Positions 8,199-16,683 of a DNA stretch of 64,000 bases are shown here, one piece after another. The notes beneath the pieces were generated by a model. That model saw nothing but the letters and a program-made list of their open reading frames with translations, was not told the origin of the DNA and made no database searches. The DNA comes from Terriglobales bacterium (GTDB taxonomy: Bacteria > Acidobacteriota > Terriglobia > Terriglobales > Acidobacteriaceae). The stretch is from positions 124,001-188,000 of the forward strand of contig DATMPC010000028.1 of assembly GCA_035567895.1 (NCBI GenBank), written 5' to 3'. The position numbers and the translations under genes are program-made. Each line of letters starts with the position of its first letter. Position 1 is the stretch's first letter.

Positions 8199-10994
8199 TC
8201 AGTTAGATTTTTGCTGGACTTGCTTTACTAGGTCTGTGAACTGAGGAAGCGCAACGAGCTTGGAGAGTTCTGGATCGCTTTGGATCTCGCGCAACGAATA
8301 CTTCTTGTCCAAAGCCTGCCCTAGGCTATTAAGAGCGTCGTCCTGACGTCCGTTGAGCCACTGCACGACAGCTTGCGTGTAGATCAGCGTAGCGTCGTTG
8401 GCATCAATGGCCCGGGCGCGGCGAATCAGGTCGGCGGCTTTGCTGCTGTCGCCCTTCTTCGCGTAATACAGCGCTATTCGCCCCATGCGCGAGGCATCTT
8501 TCGGATTCACTTGTACCTCTTTGAATCCCTGGGCAATGGCTTGATCATACGTTGCATTCGCTTCCTGGGTCTTGCCCGCCCAACGATAAGAATCGGCTAG
8601 ATTGCCGAGATGGATTTCGGAAGCGTCGCCGCCCGCACGATCCAGATTCACAGCTTCGTTAAACATCTCGACGGCCTTGTCATACTGCTTCAGGTAAAAG
8701 TATGCAGTCCCAAGGTTCGAATACCCGACTGAATGTTTCTTGATCTCTAACGACTTCTGCAGGATGGGAACGGCTTTTTCGTAGTCCCCCATGCTTAAGT
8801 AAACGGCACTCAGATTCTGATACCCCGCTACTTCCCCGGGTTCTAGTTCCGTTACGCGTTTGAATGCCTCTAAGGCTCTTGGGTACTCGCTGAACTTGAC
8901 GCACGCACTACCGAGCACGTTGTAGTTGAACCAGTAGTACCGGTTCAGTTCGATCGCCTTCTCATAAGCTGCCAAGGCTTCCTGTTTGTTATTCCCAGCG
9001 CGGAATGCGTCTCCTAACCGCCGATAGCCGTCATCGGAGTTTGGAGCCAATTCCAGGGCTCGCTTTATCTCGGATACAGCTTCCGCAGTTTTGCCCGTCG
9101 CGATGTAAGCACTGCCCAAGGCAAAGTGGACTTCTGGAAGGTTGTCGTTCTGACTTTGCGCCGCCTGGGCCGCGCTCAATGCCTGCTGTGCCCAGTCGCC
9201 CTGCTTGGTAGCCTTCCACATTCTCAGGTTGGCGTCGGCGATTCCAGAGTACGCAATCGCGAAGCTCGGATCTTCCTTAATAGCCAACTCATAGAAGTGG
9301 ATAGCATTCTTCACGTTCTTAACGTCAAGCTGACCGCGCATGGCACTCTTGCCTTTCAGATATTGCTCGTACGCGGCATAGTTTTCGGTCTGGTGAAGAC
9401 TGGTGCGCGACACACCTTCGTCGGATGGCTTGCCCTCAATAATCTTGAGAAGCTCAGAGTAGACTTGATCCTGAGTAATAAGAATGTCTTGACGGACTCC
9501 GCGAAAGTCCTTCTGTAGGAGTCGTTTGCCGGTGGCAGCGTCGTCAAGCTTCACGCCAATCACCAGCCTGTCGCCATCGGATTCTACAGTGCCTCTAATT
9601 ACAAACTTTACTCCTAACGCTCGTCCGATATTGTTTGCCAGATCGTCAACGTTTTTGATTCGTTGCACGTCGGACGGCGAAGCGACCTGTACGTCTTTCA
9701 ATCCAAATAACTTGGTATAGAGCGCTTCGCTGATACCTTCTGCGAGGTAGTCCTCGCCGCTCCGTTGGCTCATGTCCCGGAAGGGTAGAACAGCCACGAA
9801 CTTGGTAGGAGCGGCAACCGCCTGGTTCGATGTACCAGGTTCCAGCATGTAACGCCGAACGGCAATTCCGCCACCGATGAGAACGGCCAGAGCGAGCACG
9901 GTGACAATGATGGAAGCCGCCGAAAAGTGCGGCAGGGTAATCTGCTTTGTCTTCCGTGTCTTTCCCGCAGGCGTGCAATGCTCGGCTTCCAAGTCACCAA
10001 GCACGTCGTCGAAGGTTTGATACCGTCGAGCAACATCCTTCTCCAGGCAGCGCATGATGATGCCGGCCAGATAAGGCGGCAGCTTGGAGTTCAGCAGCGT
10101 CGGATTCCGGGGCATGGACTGAACACGTCCGAGCATCAGCTGGAGCGTGTTGCCCTGAAAAGGCAAATCCCCGGTGACCATCTCGTACAGCATCAGACCA
10201 AACGAATAGATGTCACTACGGCCGTCGACCGCAGAGCACTCCACCTGTTCCGGCGACATATAGCGCGGAGTGCCAAGTACCTGCCCTACCGCGGTCATCG
10301 CGGTCACTGCCAGAGCGTCAGCCTCCAGCGACTTTGCCAGGCCGAAATCGGAGACATACACGCATTGCGCCTGGTCGATCAGGATATTTTGCGGCTTCAG
10401 GTCGCGGTGCACCACGCCTTCCTGGTGGGCAGCGGCCAGGGCCTGGCAGATCTGTTTGCCGAAATCGAGCGCTTTATCCAACGGCAAGATGATGTGCTGC
10501 TGTAAGACCTCCGCAAGGCTGCGGCCCTCGATGTAGGCCATCGAGATGAACTTCACCCCGGCACCCTCGCCCAAGTCATGAATACGCAGGACGTGCTTAT
10601 GGGAAATGCGGCTGGCGAGCAGCAATTCCTGCTTGAAGCGCTGCACAATGTCCGTATTTGCCATCAGTTCGGAGCGGATGACCTTAAGCGCCACCATCCG
10701 ATCGAGTTCGAGGTCATAGGCCTTGTAGACGGCCCCCATTCCCCCTTCGCCGAGTTTGCCTTCTACTCTGTACCGTGAACCAAAATCGGGAATCGGTATG
10801 GAATCACTCGCAGGGGCTGGACCAGCGGCAGACCTCGCCCCAACCGGGCCCGAACTGGGACCAATGGGTCCGGAGGAAGCCCCCGGCTCAGGTGTAATCG
10901 GCCCAACACCGGTCTCATCGCCGCGTCCAAAAAAGGGACTGGGAATGCCCGATCCGGAACTCGAATCTTTGATGGCCGGACCGTTGCCGGCCAT
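8199..10994 (-). CDS. Ser/Thr protein kinase with TolB-like domain and TPR repeats
   Basis: 931 residues from ATG 10994, which has GAGGA 8 bases before it; an in-frame ATG at 11030 has no such site. An N-terminal Pro/Gly/Ser-rich linker leads into a complete Hanks-type kinase: GKLGEGGMGAVYKAY near 82, VALKVI, HRDLKPQN near 197, DFGLAKS near 216, GTPRYMSPEQ. One TM segment near 368 (IIVTVLALAVLIGGGIAV) would place the rest outside the cytoplasm. Next is a TolB/FlgO-like region (VAVLPFRDMSQ, LAEGISEALYTKL, YVIRGTVE-like FVIRGTVES), then about ten TPRs to the end. This looks like a one-protein signalling receptor; the input and targets are unknown. Confidence 0.92.
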   Translation of the reverse strand: MAGNGPAIKDSSSGSGIPSPFFGRGDETGVGPITPEPGASSGPIGPSSGPVGARSAAGPAPASDSIPIPDFGSRYRVEGKLGEGGMGAVYKAYDLELDRMVALKVIRSELMANTDIVQRFKQELLLASRISHKHVLRIHDLGEGAGVKFISMAYIEGRSLAEVLQQHIILPLDKALDFGKQICQALAAAHQEGVVHRDLKPQNILIDQAQCVYVSDFGLAKSLEADALAVTAMTAVGQVLGTPRYMSPEQVECSAVDGRSDIYSFGLMLYEMVTGDLPFQGNTLQLMLGRVQSMPRNPTLLNSKLPPYLAGIIMRCLEKDVARRYQTFDDVLGDLEAEHCTPAGKTRKTKQITLPHFSAASIIVTVLALAVLIGGGIAVRRYMLEPGTSNQAVAAPTKFVAVLPFRDMSQRSGEDYLAEGISEALYTKLFGLKDVQVASPSDVQRIKNVDDLANNIGRALGVKFVIRGTVESDGDRLVIGVKLDDAATGKRLLQKDFRGVRQDILITQDQVYSELLKIIEGKPSDEGVSRTSLHQTENYAAYEQYLKGKSAMRGQLDVKNVKNAIHFYELAIKEDPSFAIAYSGIADANLRMWKATKQGDWAQQALSAAQAAQSQNDNLPEVHFALGSAYIATGKTAEAVSEIKRALELAPNSDDGYRRLGDAFRAGNNKQEALAAYEKAIELNRYYWFNYNVLGSACVKFSEYPRALEAFKRVTELEPGEVAGYQNLSAVYLSMGDYEKAVPILQKSLEIKKHSVGYSNLGTAYFYLKQYDKAVEMFNEAVNLDRAGGDASEIHLGNLADSYRWAGKTQEANATYDQAIAQGFKEVQVNPKDASRMGRIALYYAKKGDSSKAADLIRRARAIDANDATLIYTQAVVQWLNGRQDDALNSLGQALDKKYSLREIQSDPELSKLVALPQFTDLVKQVQQKSN

Positions 10995-11316
10995 AGTCGG
11001 GTCCTCGTGTCGTCGATCGTGGCGATCCATAGACGCTGTCTCTGGGAAGTGAGGTACGGAAGAGTTAACGAAGTATACAACGAACTTAGCTGCGAAACCC
11101 CTTTAAAACCAAGGGGAATTGCCACTTCATAAACAGTCAGTACCGTGGGAAAGCGTATACCCAGTCGGAGCGTGCAACCGATAGCTCATGAGAACTTGGT
11201 ACGCATTCTCCCCTTTTAATCAAAGTACGTATTCGAGGTTGGAATGGATATGGAAATCTGCCCAGGGAACGCCGTAACTCACTGGATTTAAGCGATGGAG
11301 CGCCGACGCGCAGCGT
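10995..11316. other. Intergenic gap upstream of the kinase gene
   Basis: About 320 bases between the end of the exported kinase-like gene and the start of the kinase-TPR gene, both on the minus strand. Its first 50 bases could code for an N-terminal extension of the kinase. I see no convincing promoter consensus, repeat or RNA gene in the rest. Confidence 0.5.
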
Positions 11317-12330
11317 TCACAACTTCCTCAACTCTGCAATTCGCTTCTCCACGACATCAGAGTAGGTCATCACGTCTTTGTCCGAGTAGCCTGCGGCGTG
11401 GAATGCGTCTTGAATCTGTTCGGGTTTGAGCTGTGCCAGTAAGCCGCCGATCCATTTGGCGTCTTCGACTGGGATGTTGCGTCCGATCCAGCGCAGGCGC
11501 ATGCGGGTTACAAAATTGGGAATTGAGAAGATGCCGAGCAGTCCGATTACGGTGGAGTGCGCTGGGGAGGCGAAGTCCACCTTGCCGTCGTGGACGCGGG
11601 AAATGAACTTTGATTTCTTGTAGAGATCTAGCGAACCTTTGCCGCGTCCTGCACCTAGCCGGTATCCAATGCTTCCAAATGAAGCTCCGACATCGCTGAC
11701 TAGGTACATCTCCGTACCGCTGCGCTTATCTTGGTAGATAGCGTTGTTCTCGTCCTTGACGTCCCAGTTATTGAACAGGGACATCATCACACGCAGTCCG
11801 TTGAACTCGCGGGTGCCATAAAACGGGCTTTTCTTCCAGCGCCAGGTATCCTTTTTTTCCGCATGCTGCGGGTGACGCTTAACGCGGGCATCCTTGACTA
11901 AGCCTCCGCTGCTTATGAAATTCTGGCCGCGATGCAAATGTGGCGGCAGATTCTTGACGCGGAGTTCAGGTACTAAGTAGTCATTCTCGGTGAAGTAGCC
12001 TACTGCCCATAGAAGGCGGGTTGCCGCAGTTTCCGGACGGGCTTCCACCCCGAGCTTGACCTTCCACTTTTCCCCATCCTGGTCGTGAACATCAAACTTG
12101 GGATTTGAGCCCTCGGTGTCTTCTTTCTCGAAGGTAACAGACGAATCGGGCCGCCCCTTCTCACCGCCGGAGCCACAAAGCAGATTGCGAGAGGAGATAT
12201 CGCCGGGATCTCGCCAAATCAACGGCGGCTCGGCTTGAGCAGGTTTCGTCTTCTCGTTTTGGGCAAAACCTAATCCCGGAAGGCCGAGAAGGAAAAGGAA
12301 GATTGAAACGTGCCTGACTGTTTTGCGCAT
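11317..12330 (-). CDS. Exported protein with kinase-like fold motifs, unknown function
   Basis: 337 residues from ATG 12330, chosen because it begins a clear signal peptide (MRKTVRHVSIFLFLLGLPGL). The mature protein contains KWKVKLGVEARPETAATRLL, a strand with Lys then a helix with Glu, later RVMMSLFNNWDVKDENNAIY and then YLVSDVGASFG. The order Lys, Glu, WDxKxxN and SDxGxxFG resembles the ATP site of kinase-like folds of the HipA/Fam20/CotH kind. This is my reading of the motifs, not a recognised family name. It precedes the Ser/Thr kinase gene on the same strand, 322 bases away. Confidence 0.65.
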   Translation of the reverse strand: MRKTVRHVSIFLFLLGLPGLGFAQNEKTKPAQAEPPLIWRDPGDISSRNLLCGSGGEKGRPDSSVTFEKEDTEGSNPKFDVHDQDGEKWKVKLGVEARPETAATRLLWAVGYFTENDYLVPELRVKNLPPHLHRGQNFISSGGLVKDARVKRHPQHAEKKDTWRWKKSPFYGTREFNGLRVMMSLFNNWDVKDENNAIYQDKRSGTEMYLVSDVGASFGSIGYRLGAGRGKGSLDLYKKSKFISRVHDGKVDFASPAHSTVIGLLGIFSIPNFVTRMRLRWIGRNIPVEDAKWIGGLLAQLKPEQIQDAFHAAGYSDKDVMTYSDVVEKRIAELRKL

Positions 12331-12548
12331 GTTTAAATCACAGGTATCCAAAGGACGGAGCGACAGATGCTCTGATCCGCCGCTTACGCCAGTCAAAGGT
12401 CCTCGTTTGGATCCGGGCGACGGCTGGAGGTGTTAGATAGCCAGAACACCTGAATAGGCTGCCTACATTGCTGTGCAACCCTCGCATCTCTTCTGGATTC
12501 AGCATCCAAGCTTGCAGGAACTCAGATGGCGGGAGGAAATCGACTCAA

Positions 12549-13658
12549 TTGAAATTGCTTGTCCAGCCGGGAGACGGCATAGGGCCACTGGTTAAGGCCA
12601 TTAAGAAAGCGAAGAAAAGCGTTCAGATTGTGATCTTCCGGTTTGACCGGCTGGAGATCGAGAAGGCGCTCGAAGATGCGGTAAAGCGTGGCGTCTCCGT
12701 AGATGCGCTGATCACCTTCACCAATCGAGGTGGAGAGAGGAATCTGCGCAAACTAGAAATGCGTTTTCTCGAGCGGGGTGTCACCGTGGCACGCACCGCG
12801 GACGATCTCGTGCGTTATCACGGCAAAATGATGATTGTGGATGGCAAGGAACTCCATCTTCTGGCGTTCAACTACACGCAAGTTGACATCGAGCGCAGCC
12901 GCAGCTTTGGCCTCATCACTCGGGAAAAAGAATTACTCAAAGGGGCGGAAGAACTATTTGATTGCGATTGCAAGCGTCGTCCATACAAGCCGAGATCGTC
13001 TCGCTTCTTAGTTAGTCCGCTGAACGCACGCGAGGAGCTCGCCAAGTTCATTAAAGGCGCAAAAAAGGAATTGCTGATTTACGACGTGAAGATCAGCGAT
13101 CGCGAAATGATCAAACTGCTCGAGGAACGAGCTCGCGATGGCGTTGAAATCCGAGTGATCGGGAAGATGGCGCGCCATAGCAGCCAGATTTCAATTCGGC
13201 AATTGCCGGAGTTGCGGCTGCATACGCGAACGATCGTCCGTGACCGCAAAGAAGCGTTCATTGGAAGCCAGAGCATGCGCGAGCTCGAGCTCGACTCCCG
13301 CCGTGAAATTGGCGCGATCTTTCGCGGTGCTGGAGCGATCGCGAGGGTTATGGAAGTCTTCGAGGAGGATTGGAAAGCGGGCGTAGTTACAGCCGGAGAT
13401 GATGCGGATGATGTAGTGAAACCGCCGGCCGCGAAGGTCGCAAAAAAAGTCGCCAAGGCAGTGACCAAAATTCTGCCTCCTGTAGCTCCCGTCGTGGAAG
13501 AGGTAGTGAAAGATGTTCTAAAGCCCGGCAATGGCGTGGCAATCGACCACGAAGAGATCGAGGAGACCGTAAAGCTTGCGGTTAAGCAGGCGGTGAAACA
13601 AGTGGTGCGTGAGTCAGTGGAAGACGCAGTAGAACAACAGCGCGAACCGGAAGCATAA
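12549..13658 (+). CDS. Phospholipase D-like protein
   Basis: 369 residues from TTG 12549 (KLLVQPGDGIGPLVKAIKKA); GGAGG at 12532-12536 precedes it by 12 bases. The frame is open upstream but the homologous start is a strand leading into a helix, as here. PLD superfamily proteins have two HKD motifs. The first is intact (YHGKMMIVDG). The second reads LHTRTIVRDRKEAFIGSQSM, with Arg in place of the motif Lys. The last 70 residues are rich in Lys, Ala, Val and Glu and likely form a long charged helix. Activity may be phosphodiesterase, nuclease or lost. The stop overlaps an ATG of the following frame (TAATG). Confidence 0.8.
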   Translation: MKLLVQPGDGIGPLVKAIKKAKKSVQIVIFRFDRLEIEKALEDAVKRGVSVDALITFTNRGGERNLRKLEMRFLERGVTVARTADDLVRYHGKMMIVDGKELHLLAFNYTQVDIERSRSFGLITREKELLKGAEELFDCDCKRRPYKPRSSRFLVSPLNAREELAKFIKGAKKELLIYDVKISDREMIKLLEERARDGVEIRVIGKMARHSSQISIRQLPELRLHTRTIVRDRKEAFIGSQSMRELELDSRREIGAIFRGAGAIARVMEVFEEDWKAGVVTAGDDADDVVKPPAAKVAKKVAKAVTKILPPVAPVVEEVVKDVLKPGNGVAIDHEEIEETVKLAVKQAVKQVVRESVEDAVEQQREPEA

Positions 13659-13739
13659 TGCGCAGATCAGGACAACAATCGACGATGTTTCGAAATGGAA
13701 TGTTAGTTCCATCACGGAGCAATGAAGGCGGCTTCTGCC

Positions 13740-13960
13740 TCGTGTCAGGGCATCGACTTTCAGTCGTGCCGAGAGATGCCTGTGACACGCCCCTTTCCTC
13801 GCTGCCGCAGGCTAGAGCGGAGACCGAAGGGCACAGCGACAAAGAGAAAAGCATTCTTTTTTTCTTGCGCTCCCCTTTGCTACGCGCAGGCCTTCGGCGG
13901 AGCGGAAATGAAGGAATGCGCCGCTTAACGGCACGACTCAAAGTCGATGCCCTGACACGA
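13740..13960. repeat. 221-bp inverted-repeat element (MITE/BIME-like)
   Basis: The outer arms 13740-13771 and 13929-13960 are 32 bases long and complementary at all but one position (CGTGTCAGGGCATCGACTTT and onwards). Inside is a nested hairpin, GCATTC with GAATGC and GCGCTCC with GGAGCG. There is no transposase gene inside. No clear target duplication is visible. It lies at the 5' end of the next gene and contributes codons to it. Confidence 0.8.
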
Positions 13961-14539
13961 ATCAAGTCCCTAATTCTGAGTAGTCTGTTGTTGAGCACGG
14001 CTGTTGTCGCGGCAGAGCAGAAAAAATCGGGTCCGCCGGTGAATGCCAATGCGGCTATCGGGGCAAAGTTCGAGCAAAACGTAGCGGACTACATGAAGCT
14101 TCGCCAAAAGGCCCTAAGTGGGCTCTCCGTCCCGAAGAACACAGAGACACCGTCCAAGATTACTGAGTTTCAGAAGCAGCTTTCTGACAGTATTCGAACT
14201 CTTCGTCCTCAGGCTAAGCAGGGCGACATCTTCACTCCGGAAGTTGCCGGACTGTTCCAGCACCTGGTTACAGGAGCCATGCGCAGCAAGGATGGTGCAC
14301 TCATTCGCACGAGCTTCCAGCGGGCTGAGCCTCTTAAGGGCGGGCACCTGGAGGTAAATGCCGCCTATCCGGATGGCTTACCATTACAGTCAATGCCACC
14401 CTCTCTGCTGCTCAATCTACCTCGCTTGCCGAAGGAGTTGGAGTATCGCTTTGTGGGACGTGAATTGATCTTGCGCGATACTCAATCGAACCTGATCGTC
14501 GATGTAATTCCCGATCTGACCATGACGCAGAAGAAATGA
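13916..14539 (+). CDS. Exported hypothetical protein with element-derived N-terminus
   Basis: 207 residues from ATG 13916. The signal-peptide core (LILSSLLLSTAVVAAEQ) is encoded just right of the inverted-repeat element, but the first basic residues and the ATG lie inside its right arm. The frame is also open back to ATG 13658, which overlaps the PLD stop, so the element may have landed in the start of an originally coupled gene. The mature part contains a helical stretch and ends with FVGRELILRDTQSNLIVDVI. No family recognised. The stop overlaps the next gene by ATGA, so the two are probably co-expressed. Confidence 0.7.
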   Translation: MRRLTARLKVDALTRIKSLILSSLLLSTAVVAAEQKKSGPPVNANAAIGAKFEQNVADYMKLRQKALSGLSVPKNTETPSKITEFQKQLSDSIRTLRPQAKQGDIFTPEVAGLFQHLVTGAMRSKDGALIRTSFQRAEPLKGGHLEVNAAYPDGLPLQSMPPSLLLNLPRLPKELEYRFVGRELILRDTQSNLIVDVIPDLTMTQKK

Positions 14540-15492
14540 GTCGCCGAATCCTGGCCATTGTTGCTGTTGTTGTCCTCGGCTGTGGCCTCGTCTCTCTTCG
14601 TCCGCCTTCTCAGCTCGCAGCCATCTTCGCGCACGCCCCACAAGCCGTAGCGTCGGCCCCGGCTCCGGTCGATGTGAAGCTGCCTCTGGAAGATAAATCC
14701 GTACGCTTTGCCGTAATTGGGGACAACGGAACCGGAGATACGCCCCAGTATGAAGTCGCCGCTGAGATGGAGGCATACCGCAAGGTCGTCGGATATGACT
14801 TCGTGACCATGATGGGCGACAACATCTATGGAAGTCATAAGCCCAAGGACATCGAACGCAAATTCGAAGCTCCCTACAAGCCGCTGCTTGACGCCGGAGT
14901 GAAGTTCTACGCGTGCCTGGGAAATCACGACGACTCGAACGAGACGCTGTACAAGCCTTTCAACATGAACGGCCAACACTACTACTCGTTCAAGAAGGGC
15001 GACTTGCAGTTTTTTGTTCTCGACAGCAACTACATGGACTCAAGGCAGCTCGACTGGATCCAAAACCAGCTGAGCGGATCCACGGCGAAGTGGAAGATTG
15101 CATACTTTCATCATCCTTTGTACTCGGATGGTCGTTTTCATGGTCCCGATTTGGACCTGCGGAAGCGGCTCATGCCGATCTTTACGAAGTACGGCATGAA
15201 TGTGGTGCTGTCTGGTCATGACCATGTTTACGAGCGCTTCAAACCGGAAGAGGGGATTTACTTCTTTTTGGTCGGCAACTCGGGCCAATTGCGGTACCAC
15301 AACTTGCGTCAAGGCTCGAACATTATGGCAGCCGGCTTCGACACGGATTGCACCTTCATGCTGGTCGAGATCAGTGGCGATAAGCTGTACTTCCAGACAA
15401 TCTCGCGAACTGGGCAGACCGTGGACTCGGGCTTACTGCAACGGCAACCCAAGCCACAAACTCCAATTCAGGCGCAGGAGCCAGTTCATTAG
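14536..15492 (+). CDS. Secreted calcineurin-like metallophosphoesterase
   Basis: 318 residues with an N-terminal membrane or signal segment (ILAIVAVVVLGCGLVSL). The five-part dinuclear metal site is complete: VIGDNGTGD, MMGDNIYG, CLGNHDD, AYFHHPLYSDG and VLSGHDHVYERF. This arrangement is that of purple-acid-phosphatase-like enzymes acting outside the cytoplasm on phosphate esters. It overlaps the previous exported protein by four bases. The substrate is unknown. Confidence 0.9.
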   Translation: MSRRILAIVAVVVLGCGLVSLRPPSQLAAIFAHAPQAVASAPAPVDVKLPLEDKSVRFAVIGDNGTGDTPQYEVAAEMEAYRKVVGYDFVTMMGDNIYGSHKPKDIERKFEAPYKPLLDAGVKFYACLGNHDDSNETLYKPFNMNGQHYYSFKKGDLQFFVLDSNYMDSRQLDWIQNQLSGSTAKWKIAYFHHPLYSDGRFHGPDLDLRKRLMPIFTKYGMNVVLSGHDHVYERFKPEEGIYFFLVGNSGQLRYHNLRQGSNIMAAGFDTDCTFMLVEISGDKLYFQTISRTGQTVDSGLLQRQPKPQTPIQAQEPVH

Positions 15493-15666
15493 CAGTCGAG
15501 TGGCTCGCGGCTCTCATCTAGAACTGACATCAGGGTCGCGCAGAATCTGGTTGGTGGCCGGTTGGTGCCAGCCAACATCTCTGGCGGGAGCTGCGTCTAA
15601 TATCGCGTAAGCGCCTGATTCTGAAGCTCGTCGCTGGATTTCAGCTACACTGGACATTCCTTCCCC

Positions 15667-16671
15667 ATGGGACAACTGTATCCACTTTTGCTGCTGCCGG
15701 AATTCCATGAGCGAATCTGGGGCACGAACGATCTGAGCGCGTTTTATCCTTCCCACAAGGTTGGACATGAGCCAATCGGCGAAGTCTGGCTCACGGGCGA
15801 GGGCTGTCGCGTCGCCAACGGAACTCTTCAAGGCCGCACGCTCGGCGAGGTCTCGCAGCAGTTTGGAGAAAAGCTGAACGGCAGCCTGGCACGGGAACGA
15901 CGCTTTCCCCTGCTGGTAAAAATCATCTTTCCGAAAGACAAGCTCTCAGTACAGGTCCACCCTGACGACGAAGGAGCAAAGAAGGTTGGATTGCCGTGCG
16001 GCAAAACCGAGTGCTGGTATGTGCTCGATGCTGCTCCCAGTGCCAAAGTGGGACTAGGATTGAAGTCCGGAACAAGCCGAAAAGAGGTTGAGGCTTCGAT
16101 TCGTGGCAAGAACATGGAGGAATTGCTGAACTGGATTCCGGTGAAGACCGGAGACATGATTTATGTCGACGCCGGCACTGTTCACGCGATTGGTCCGGAT
16201 TGTGTGCTGCTTGAAACCCAGCAAAACTCTGATACGACTTACCGGCTGTACGATTACGGGCGTCCGCGCGAGCTGCATCTGGATCTGGGTCTGGAGGCGA
16301 TGAAAGAAGTAACGCGCGCAGGAAAAGTAAAGAGCCGTGGCGGCAACGGCCGCGTAGTGCTGGTCTCGTCGCCGTCTTTCGTGGTCGATAAGATGTTTCT
16401 GAAAGAGACCAAGACGTTAAGCACTGAAGAGGCGCCCGGGCGATCGTCCCCACACTGCATTATCGGACTTCGTGGATGCGGGATTATCGAATGCGATGGA
16501 ACTCCGGCAATAAGCGTAGGGCGCGGCGAAGCGGCGGTGGTACCAGCTTGCATTGGCCCATACCGGATTCGGCCGCAATGGGAGTTTGAGTTTGTGCGAG
16601 CGGCTGTACCTGCCAGCGCGAAGGAGCCAGAAACCGAGAGCCCGGCGCACTTATTTTCTGCGGCTCGCTAA
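15667..16671 (+). CDS. manA: Mannose-6-phosphate isomerase, class I
   Basis: 334 residues. The enzyme interconverts fructose-6-P and mannose-6-P. It has the type I zinc cupin motifs: KIIFPKDKLSVQVHPDDEGA with the metal-binding QxHP, KTECWYVLDA with its Glu, and later IYVDAGTVHAIGPDCVLLE for the final His. It is followed after 12 bases by manC, and manB comes next on the same strand, so this is the entry step of the GDP-mannose route toward glycans. Confidence 0.92.
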   Translation: MGQLYPLLLLPEFHERIWGTNDLSAFYPSHKVGHEPIGEVWLTGEGCRVANGTLQGRTLGEVSQQFGEKLNGSLARERRFPLLVKIIFPKDKLSVQVHPDDEGAKKVGLPCGKTECWYVLDAAPSAKVGLGLKSGTSRKEVEASIRGKNMEELLNWIPVKTGDMIYVDAGTVHAIGPDCVLLETQQNSDTTYRLYDYGRPRELHLDLGLEAMKEVTRAGKVKSRGGNGRVVLVSSPSFVVDKMFLKETKTLSTEEAPGRSSPHCIIGLRGCGIIECDGTPAISVGRGEAAVVPACIGPYRIRPQWEFEFVRAAVPASAKEPETESPAHLFSAAR

Positions 16672-16683
16672 CGTGATCTCTCA

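Noticed and set aside
13658-13915. N-terminal 86 codons before ATG 13916
   Set aside because: They translate the inverted-repeat element and its flank, look non-protein, and would hide the signal peptide. A coupled start at 13658 cannot be fully excluded.
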